Below, one piece after another: positions 15,405-21,922 of a DNA stretch of 32,256 nt. The translations under genes were made by a program, and so were the position numbers. This DNA is from Oscillospiraceae bacterium. Its GTDB lineage: Bacteria > Bacillota > Clostridia > Oscillospirales > Oscillospiraceae. Within the stretch, counting starts at the first letter, position 1. Each line of letters starts with the position of its first letter. The stretch spans positions 1-32,256 of the forward strand of contig JAILFJ010000072.1 of assembly GCA_024697625.1 (NCBI GenBank), written 5' to 3'. The notes under the pieces were generated by a model. It saw nothing but the letters and a program-made list of their open reading frames with translations, was not told where the DNA came from and did no database searches.

Positions 15405-16759
15405 ACGTCCTCCAGTATTTCCTCCGGCTCCAGCGTGAGCCTGATCGCCCAGGGCGGAACCTCGTATTGATTGCCCTCGTTTTCCAAAAAAACAAAAGCG
15501 GTATCATAGCCGGGAGCCTTCTGCGGAAAGATTCCGCACCCGTCCGTAAAGTACAGAAGCCCCCTGAGCTGCGGCAGCTCTCCGGCCTGCCGCTGCCTCT
15601 CGATATAGTCAAAAACCGGCCGGAAATCCGTGCCGCCGAAGCCCTTCAGCGTGAGGCCTTTCAGCGCCGCATCAAGATCGCTTGTGCTGCTGATGCGCAC
15701 TTCGTCCTGAATCTGCAGATCGCACTGCAGAATGCGGACGTCTACCCGGCTGAAAAAGCTCTCGGAAGCTTTCAGTATGTTGAAGGTCTTTTGCAGAAAG
15801 GCGTGTACCAGCTCTTCCGAAATCGAGCCCGAGGTGTCCACGGCAATCACAAAAGAGCGAATTCGCAGATCTTCGCGATATTCCAGAGGCTCAATCAGCG
15901 GCATGTTGCCGTACAGCTGCAGCCCGTAGGTGTAGTAAATCCAGTCAAACTCCGCCGGGTCGAGCTGCATCACCTCGCCCCTCACGGCAAATTTCCTGAG
16001 GAAGGCGGCGTAGTCCCGCTTCTCCCGGTTCAGCCTCCGGAGCGCCCGACGCAGTCCGGCGGCGGCATCGCCCGCCTCTCGGGAAATGGTCTCCAGATCT
16101 GCCTCGATGCTGTCAGCCACGCTGCGCCATTCCTGCTCGGTTTCCATGGGCGGGGCGTTCGGCTCGGGGAGATCGGGCGAGTCCTCATTGCGCTCGTTCT
16201 GCCGGTCTCTGTTATTGTCTGAGGAAAACCATGCCCGGTGATCGTCGGCGCGGAACAGCTCCTCCAGGCGCAGGCGCTCCTCTTCCGGCAGGGGACTGTC
16301 AAGGAAGAAGCGGTAGAGCTTCTCGGCTGTAAACGGCTTTACGCGGTTCCGGAATGCTTCCAGCACGGCCTGCTGCTCTTCCTGCCGTCTGACGGCAGCT
16401 GAACGGAGATTCAGATCCGCAATCAGATCCTCCACGACCATGTCACAGGCCAGGGACCAGCTTTGCTGCTCCACCGGCGTGTGCAGATACATATGCCGGA
16501 ACACACAGTGCAGTACGCAGTGCAGATAGTCCCGCGCGGGGTTCGCCCGCTCTTCCTTATACCGGAGAAGCACATACATCGGCGAATAGGAGAAAGACTT
16601 CCCGTCGGTCCAGAGCGAACCCTTGGGCATCGGCGTAAAGCTCAGGCGGCACAGCGCATTCTCCATGAAACGCAGGTGCAGCAGCAGCGAGGCATGTGCA
16701 AGCTGCAGGATTTCTCCCGCCAGAAGATCGGCCTTCAGTTTTTTTGTCTGTTCATCCAT
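15401..16759 (-). CDS. VWA-like / DUF2201 putative metallopeptidase-related protein
   Basis: A protein of 452 residues. The N-terminal domain (about 10-130) is of the DUF2201 putative metallopeptidase type, with H80, H84, H89 and H93 in LHCVLHCVFRHMYLH and ACDMVVEDLI at 105-112. The usual HExxH Glu is Cys81 here, so proteolysis is doubtful. A charged linker (about 175-215) follows. The C-terminal VWA domain (about 300-445) has an intact MIDAS start, D308-T-S310-G-S312, and a later FTDGCG. VWA proteins bring the client to MoxR ATPases. It is the first gene of the four-gene operon, 65 bases from a predicted transcription start; the ribosome binding site is weak (AGGGC). Confidence 0.88.
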   Translation of the reverse strand: MDEQTKKLKADLLAGEILQLAHASLLLHLRFMENALCRLSFTPMPKGSLWTDGKSFSYSPMYVLLRYKEERANPARDYLHCVLHCVFRHMYLHTPVEQQSWSLACDMVVEDLIADLNLRSAAVRRQEEQQAVLEAFRNRVKPFTAEKLYRFFLDSPLPEEERLRLEELFRADDHRAWFSSDNNRDRQNERNEDSPDLPEPNAPPMETEQEWRSVADSIEADLETISREAGDAAAGLRRALRRLNREKRDYAAFLRKFAVRGEVMQLDPAEFDWIYYTYGLQLYGNMPLIEPLEYREDLRIRSFVIAVDTSGSISEELVHAFLQKTFNILKASESFFSRVDVRILQCDLQIQDEVRISSTSDLDAALKGLTLKGFGGTDFRPVFDYIERQRQAGELPQLRGLLYFTDGCGIFPQKAPGYDTAFVFLENEGNQYEVPPWAIRLTLEPEEILEDV

Positions 16760-16829
16760 GCCCTGTGCGTCCTATGCCGGCAGAAAAGTGAATATCCCGT
16801 CAGGACAGCCGGCGGTGCTGTATACCGTC

Positions 16830-16858
16830 AGAATATCATATGTTCAGATACAACTCAA
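16830..16858 (-). promoter_or_regulatory. Promoter of the VWA-MoxR-DUF6273-DMT operon
   Basis: On the minus strand, TTGAGT (16853-16858), a 17-base spacer, then TATTCT (16830-16835). It lies between the end of the tocopherol-cyclase-like gene and the VWA start codon. No terminator separates the two genes, so read-through is also possible. Confidence 0.55.
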
Positions 16859-16889
16859 GAAGAAAGGTGAGGAGAAGCGCTCAGGGGAT

Positions 16890-18026
16890 TCATTCAGGGT
16901 CATATTCTCCGTATTCGCAGCCGATGTGGGTGACGTCCGCTTCATCTACCAGAGCCAGCGCGCCGTCTTTTTTGTCATACAGCTTTACTGTGCCCCAGCC
17001 GTTGCCGCCGTTCCACAGACGGTTGTGACGCTTGCTGCCGTCCGGTGCTTCGTAATTCACCAGCAGCATGTCCGACTTCCGGCAGAAGACCTCTGTCTCC
17101 ATCACCGCATGGATATTCTCCTGGCGTACGTTCCAATGAACCAGATCGTCGAGTTCTTCAAAGGAGAAGTCGGTCTTTACCTTCAGATGCAGCTTGGAGA
17201 AATTGAAATCGTACTCCTTGCCCTCATAGTAAAATACCCCCAGCAGGCGGCGATCCAATGGTACAAAGTAGATCTTCGGTCTGCCGCCGCCGATATCGAA
17301 TACACTGTTCATGAGCTGCTTTCCCGTCACCCTGCTGACAAGGTGACTGGAAGACAGCCATACCCAGGGGCTGGTGAAATCCCGGCCCCAGTTTTTGTCT
17401 GCGTAGCCGTAGCTTTTCTCCGGGGTAACCGTGTACTTTTTGCCGTTGAAAGTGATCTCGCCGCGGAAGGCGCTCTTCATACCCTCGGCGTGCCAGTACA
17501 TGGCAAAGGCTTCAGCATCCCGCAGTGGCTTGCTTGCGCCGTAGCCCACGTTGAATGCGATCTGTTTGTCGATGGTCAGATCCCAGAACATTTCGCCAGC
17601 ATCGCACATCCATTCCGGATGCGCGGCCGCTTCCTCCGCTGTGACGGAAACGCTGCCCTTCAGAGCCGTTTCGCTGGCGAGGCAGTCGGCGGCCTCCACC
17701 CGATATGGCGCGGCCCAGTTCAGGTCAACATCCTTCCAGGCAAAAAAACGATGCAGCTGGCAGTGGACCGGACCCCAGGTGCCGGCTTTCACCATCAGAT
17801 AGGAGGGCTGCCTGCCAGCCGCCCTGTTCTCAGGCAACTGGCCGAGGACAGGCGTATCCCCGCCCAGGGAGGGATTGCAGACAAAGAACTCAATAAAGAA
17901 CGGCTTATCTTCACCGGTCACCGCATCCTGGGCTGTGAAGGAGTGCCACCACCAGTCGTAGCCGTGATGGGACAGCAGACCGTGGAGCATACATGCGTCC
18001 CGATTGACGTCGTGATGATTGAACAT
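16890..18026 (-). CDS. Tocopherol cyclase-like / lipocalin-like beta-barrel family protein
   Basis: A protein of 378 residues, rich in Trp, Tyr and aromatic-Gly patterns. The start region has SHHGYDWWWHSFTAQD, the middle PEKSYGYADKNWGRDFTSPWVWL, and the end RLWNGGNGWGTV. Those blocks match the bacterial tocopherol-cyclase-like family (PF14249 type), which folds as two lipocalin-like barrels. Anaerobic Firmicutes do not make tocopherol, so the real ligand is probably another lipid or isoprenoid; that is unknown. No signal peptide. AGGAAT precedes the ATG, and a perfect consensus promoter lies 83 bases upstream, so expression should be strong unless repressed at the adjacent inverted repeat. 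No other gene belongs clearly to the unit. Confidence 0.75.
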   Translation of the reverse strand: MFNHHDVNRDACMLHGLLSHHGYDWWWHSFTAQDAVTGEDKPFFIEFFVCNPSLGGDTPVLGQLPENRAAGRQPSYLMVKAGTWGPVHCQLHRFFAWKDVDLNWAAPYRVEAADCLASETALKGSVSVTAEEAAAHPEWMCDAGEMFWDLTIDKQIAFNVGYGASKPLRDAEAFAMYWHAEGMKSAFRGEITFNGKKYTVTPEKSYGYADKNWGRDFTSPWVWLSSSHLVSRVTGKQLMNSVFDIGGGRPKIYFVPLDRRLLGVFYYEGKEYDFNFSKLHLKVKTDFSFEELDDLVHWNVRQENIHAVMETEVFCRKSDMLLVNYEAPDGSKRHNRLWNGGNGWGTVKLYDKKDGALALVDEADVTHIGCEYGEYDPE

Positions 18027-18078
18027 TTGATGATTCCTGCCTTTTATGTAAAAATGTGAGCGGTGTCAGGATATTCTC

Positions 18079-18094
18079 TGATCTTTTTTGATCA
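18079..18094. promoter_or_regulatory. Inverted repeat just after the transcription start, possible operator
   Basis: TGATC-TTTTTT-GATCA at 18079-18094 lies about 8-24 bases downstream of the predicted start from the perfect promoter at 18109-18137. Position and symmetry fit a repressor site; nothing identifies the protein. Confidence 0.35.
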
Positions 18095-18108
18095 TCTCGG
18101 TCGTTGAT

Positions 18109-18137
18109 ATTATACAGATGAAACACCTGACTGTCAA
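18109..18137 (-). promoter_or_regulatory. Perfect consensus sigma-70 promoter of the tocopherol-cyclase-like gene
   Basis: On the minus strand, TTGACA (18132-18137), exactly 17 bases, then TATAAT (18109-18114). Both hexamers match consensus fully, the only such site I found in the window. Confidence 0.85.
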
Positions 18138-18238
18138 AACCGCCGTCTGGAAGCATCCGGAAGCCGGGGCGCCGTCCGCCGGGAGAGACTGGCTGCAGCC
18201 CGGGAGTATAATAAGGGAACAGGTCTCCGATTCCTGCG

Positions 18239-18925
18239 CTACCGCAGCTTCAGCGTCCTCAGATATGCCTTCCGATCATCTGGGATTCTGTAACTCTCTA
18301 TGCTTTTCTGAATCGCTTTGTTGTGTACCCAGGCATCCAGCCTCTTTTCTTCCAGATACGGCAGCACCAGTTCATACTGCTTGGCCAGCGCGGTAGCGAA
18401 ATACCACGCGATCATCATATTGACGTAGTATTCCTCCGACCTGACCTTTGCCACCAGATCGGCGTATTCCGGTTCAAAGCGCTCCTCCAGAAAATGCTGC
18501 ATCAGCATCCCGATTGCGAACCGGACCGTGTATACCCTGTCCGATCGGATCCACGTCTGAATGTAAGGGAGCAGCCTCTCCGGTTCCTTTTTAAATGCTT
18601 TTGGTGAAAGTTGATCACAGGTAGCCCAATTGTCAATAAAGGGCAGGAATGCGTCAACCTCCGCTGCGCACCTGTCGAAATCCTTCTCCAGCGAGATCAC
18701 AAAAGCGTGCAGCTGATCCTCGTCAAAGTACCGATGCGGAAGGCAGGAAAGAAACGCGTTTATATCAGGGGTTTTGCACAGGTTTTTGGCAAAGGCGCGA
18801 AGGGCCGGTGTCCTGACGCCTATGATTCTGTCGGCGGCTACGGTTGGCAGGATTTTTGCCTGCAGACGGGCATAGTCCTCATCCCGCATCCGAAACAGCT
18901 CCGATACGATTTCATCCCGGTTCAT
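18239..18925 (-). CDS. DNA alkylation repair protein (AlkD-like, HEAT repeats)
   Basis: A protein of 228 residues, entirely helical, with the AlkD-family layout. It has IIGVRTPALRAFAK near residue 35, a central FIDNWATCDQLSPKAF block with the conserved Asp that contacts DNA, EYYVNMMIAWYFATAL, and the terminal HNKAIQKSIESYRI. AlkD-type enzymes excise cationic alkylated purines such as 3-methyladenine by a non-flipping mechanism. Length is normal for the family. GAGGAAA stands seven bases before the ATG. The short UvrA paralogue ends 35 bases away on the same strand, upstream in transcription, so the two probably form a small DNA-damage operon. Confidence 0.88.
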   Translation of the reverse strand: MNRDEIVSELFRMRDEDYARLQAKILPTVAADRIIGVRTPALRAFAKNLCKTPDINAFLSCLPHRYFDEDQLHAFVISLEKDFDRCAAEVDAFLPFIDNWATCDQLSPKAFKKEPERLLPYIQTWIRSDRVYTVRFAIGMLMQHFLEERFEPEYADLVAKVRSEEYYVNMMIAWYFATALAKQYELVLPYLEEKRLDAWVHNKAIQKSIESYRIPDDRKAYLRTLKLR

Positions 18926-18960
18926 CTATGCTTTCCTCGCTTTCTCTTCCGTATCACGCG

Positions 18961-21462
18961 TCACAGATACCGCCCTGTGACGCTCTGGCTGCTGCTTCGG
19001 ATCTCTTCCGGTGTACCGCAGGCGACAATCCTCCCGCCGTCTCTGCCACCCCCGGGCCCCATATCCACAACGTAATCCGCTGAACGGATCACGTCGAGAT
19101 CGTGCTCGATGACGATGACGGTGGCGCCCTGATCGATCAGATGCCGGAATACGTCCATCAGGGTCTTTACGTCCAGCGGATGCAGCCCGATGGTGGGTTC
19201 GTCGAAAACGAACACCGTATCCGACTGGCCTTTTCCCATTTCGCTTGCCAGCTTGAGCCGCTGCGCCTCACCACCGGAAAGACCGGGTGTCTCCTCGCCA
19301 AGTGTGAGATAACCCAGCCCCAAATCGTGGAGCACCGTGAGACGGCTCTGCACGGTTCTGAGATCTCCGCATTCCTTCCTTGCCTCATCAACGCTGAAAG
19401 ACATCAGCTCCGGCAGCGAAACACCGCATCCGTCCTTTTTGAAGCGTTTCACGTTCCAGGCGTCTTTCCCATAGCGCGAGCCGCCGCAGTCCGGACACGG
19501 GATGTCCACGTCCGGCAGAAACTGCACGTCCAGACTGATCTGCCCCGTGCCGTCGCAGGTGGGGCAGCGGAGCGAGCCGGTGTTATAGGAAAAATCGCCG
19601 GCTTTAACGCCCTTTGCTTTCGCGTCCGGCGTTTTTGCATAGACTTTCCGCAGCTCGTCGTGGACGTTGGCATAGGTGGCGACGGTGGACCGCACGTTGA
19701 TCCCGATGGGAGTCGCGTCAATCAGCTTCACCTGTGTGATGCCCTCCGCCCGGACGGACTTTACGTGAGGCGGCAGCGTCTTCCCTGCAATGTCTGCCTC
19801 CAGCGCCGGGATCAGACTCTCAAGTACCATGGTCGTTTTCCCGGAGCCGGATACTCCCGTCACGACCGACAGTCTCCCCTTTGGGAAAGAGACGGTCAGC
19901 GGCTTTACCGTGTGAATTTCGGACGTGTCCATTCTGATTTCGCCGAGAGAGAAGAGTTCGTCACGGTCCGTCCTGCTCCGAAGGACCTCTCTGTATTCCT
20001 TTGACAGATACGGCCCGATCATGGAAGAGGGATTGCTGACGGCCTCTTCCACCGTGCCCCGGGTAAGGATTCTTCCACCGCCGGCTCCCGCCTTGGGGCC
20101 GAGCTCAATCAGCCAGTCGGCATGGGCGAGTACCTGGGTGTCATGATCGACCAGGACTACGGAATTCCCATCGGCAACCAGATCGTCCATCACGCCGGTC
20201 AAGCCCTCAATGTTGGAGGGATGCAGACCGATGGACGGCTCGTCCAGCACATACAGAACGCCCGTGGTGCGGTTTCTCACTGCGCGGGCAAGCTGTGTCC
20301 GCTGACGCTCGCCGGTGGAAAGCGTGGAGGACGCGCGGTCAAGGGAGAGGTAAGACAGCCCGAGATCCACAAGCCGCTTCGCCGTATGGTGGAAGGCTTC
20401 ACAGATGCTCTCCGCCATGGGACGCATCTCTTCCGGAAGAGATGCGGGTACGCCGTTGACCCACTCGATCAGCTCCGACAGCGTCAGCGTACATACATGG
20501 TCGAGCGAAACACCGCGCAGCCGCAGAGATCGGGCCCGTTCGGACAGCCGCGTGCCGCCGCACTCCGGACAGACATCCTCTTTCAGAAACTTATCGACCC
20601 GCTTCATACCATTCTCGTCCCTGACTTTGTTCAGGGCATTGAGGACAGTAGCGGTGGCGCTGTAATAGGTAAAATCCATTTCCCCGGCACTGACGCTCTC
20701 TTTGTTCCTGGGTTTGTAGAAGATGTGCTTTTTCACCATCGGCCCGTCATAGACGATCTCTTTTTCTTTTTCTGTCAGATCCCTGAAGGGGATATCCGTC
20801 CGCACTCCCATGGCACGGCAGACGTCCGTCATCAGCGACCACATCAGGCTGTTCCACGGAGCGACTGCGCCGCCGTCGATGGTGAGATTCTCGTCGGGAA
20901 CGAGCGTACGGCGATCAACGGTGCGAACCGTGCCTGTCCCTCCGCAGCATTTGCAGGCACCGCCGCTGTTGAAGGCCAGATCCTCTGCCCCGATGGGCTG
21001 TACGACTTCACCGCAGGTGGGGCACAGTACTTCCTTTTCTGCCGCAAAATCCAGTGTCGGAGGCACGTCGTGCCCGTTGGGGCAACGGTATACGGAAAGA
21101 CGGGAGAACATAAGCCGAAGACTGTTCAGAAGCTCCGTAGAGGTACCGAAGGTGCTGCGTATTCCCGGAACACCGGGCCTCTGGTGCAACGCAAGGGCTG
21201 CCGGAACATAGCGCACGTCGTCCACCTGTGCTCTGCCGGCCTGCGTCATCCGCCGTCTGGTATAGGTGGAGAGAGATTCGAGATAGCGCCTTGAGCCCTC
21301 GGCATACAGTACCCCTAACGCCAGGGAGGACTTTCCGGAGCCGGAGACACCCGCGATCCCTACGATCTGATTCAGCGGAATATCCACGTCTATGTTCTTC
21401 AGATTATGTACTTTTGCACCCCGGATCTCGATCCGGTCCGGTATGTTCGATTTCTTTGGCAT
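18961..21462 (-). CDS. UvrA-like ABC ATPase lacking the UvrB-binding region (UvrA2/drug-resistance type)
   Basis: A protein of 833 residues. The first ATPase half has Walker A GVSGSGKSS with K44, a short zinc region (CPNGH...CPTCG, then CKCCGGTG), and the ABC signature LSTGERQRTQLARA. The second half has GVSGSGKTT with K542, CPTCDGTG and CPDCGG, then LSGGEAQRLKLASEMGKG and DEPTIGLHP. Housekeeping UvrA has about 940 residues with a UvrB-binding domain after the first zinc motif; here that stretch is almost absent. This is the mark of UvrA2-like proteins tied to tolerance of DNA-binding compounds. I chose the ATG giving MPKKSNIPDRIEIRGA, with GGAG 12 bases upstream; an upstream start at 21573 would add 37 unlikely residues. 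AlkD follows downstream. Confidence 0.88.
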   Translation of the reverse strand: MPKKSNIPDRIEIRGAKVHNLKNIDVDIPLNQIVGIAGVSGSGKSSLALGVLYAEGSRRYLESLSTYTRRRMTQAGRAQVDDVRYVPAALALHQRPGVPGIRSTFGTSTELLNSLRLMFSRLSVYRCPNGHDVPPTLDFAAEKEVLCPTCGEVVQPIGAEDLAFNSGGACKCCGGTGTVRTVDRRTLVPDENLTIDGGAVAPWNSLMWSLMTDVCRAMGVRTDIPFRDLTEKEKEIVYDGPMVKKHIFYKPRNKESVSAGEMDFTYYSATATVLNALNKVRDENGMKRVDKFLKEDVCPECGGTRLSERARSLRLRGVSLDHVCTLTLSELIEWVNGVPASLPEEMRPMAESICEAFHHTAKRLVDLGLSYLSLDRASSTLSTGERQRTQLARAVRNRTTGVLYVLDEPSIGLHPSNIEGLTGVMDDLVADGNSVVLVDHDTQVLAHADWLIELGPKAGAGGGRILTRGTVEEAVSNPSSMIGPYLSKEYREVLRSRTDRDELFSLGEIRMDTSEIHTVKPLTVSFPKGRLSVVTGVSGSGKTTMVLESLIPALEADIAGKTLPPHVKSVRAEGITQVKLIDATPIGINVRSTVATYANVHDELRKVYAKTPDAKAKGVKAGDFSYNTGSLRCPTCDGTGQISLDVQFLPDVDIPCPDCGGSRYGKDAWNVKRFKKDGCGVSLPELMSFSVDEARKECGDLRTVQSRLTVLHDLGLGYLTLGEETPGLSGGEAQRLKLASEMGKGQSDTVFVFDEPTIGLHPLDVKTLMDVFRHLIDQGATVIVIEHDLDVIRSADYVVDMGPGGGRDGGRIVACGTPEEIRSSSQSVTGRYL

Positions 21463-21922
21463 AAAGGGTCCGTTCTCCCATTCCTCAAGATTTTGCATCA
21501 TGGTGTGCCGCTGTATGCGTCTGTATTCTGAATTCAAAACACGCATGGAGCGGCATGGACTCCATTCTACCACAGTTCCGAAGGAAATTCTTCTCCTTTT
21601 TTACACTTTACACTTTTCCGGAAATATTTACCACAACGTCAGCAAGGGACGGAATGCTCTGAAACACCTGAAAAATAAGCATCTGCGGGAGAAAACGACA
21701 GCGAAACCCTGTTAAATAGGAGATAAAGGGTCCTGGCCAAACGGTTGGCAAAATTCTCGCTGGGAGCTGCACCGGATCAGACGCGGTAGACTGCCATTTG
21801 GAAGATTAAAAGAACAAAGGCAGGTAATCTCTGTCAAAATTACCTGCCTTTTATGTCTGTTTTGTACCAAACGGCGTCCAGAGAAGGGTATTTGCACCGA
21901 AAGGTGTCCGCAGCTTATCCCT
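21463..21922. other. Intergenic region between the GH3 operon and the UvrA-like gene
   Basis: The region contains the leader of the UvrA-like gene on the right edge of that gene and, further right, the terminator of the GH3 operon (21816-21851). A weak minus-strand -10 candidate (TAGAAT) lies near 21570, without a convincing -35. About 21600-21780 is AT-richer; open frames there have no ribosome binding site and no recognisable product. Confidence 0.5.
21816..21851 (-). terminator. Terminator of the esterase-deacetylase-GH3 operon
   Basis: A perfect 13-bp stem, AAAGGCAGGTAAT (21816-21828) with ATTACCTGCCTTT (21839-21851) around a 10-base loop. On the minus strand it is followed by the T-rich run GTTCTTTT. 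It lies 72 bases after the GH3 stop and could act in both directions. Confidence 0.8.

Noticed and set aside
20122-21294. A 390-residue plus-strand open frame
   Set aside because: Antisense to the UvrA-like gene, with no recognisable domain.
21392-21715. A 107-residue plus-strand frame over the UvrA-like start
   Set aside because: Mostly antisense to the UvrA-like N-terminus, no ribosome binding site.
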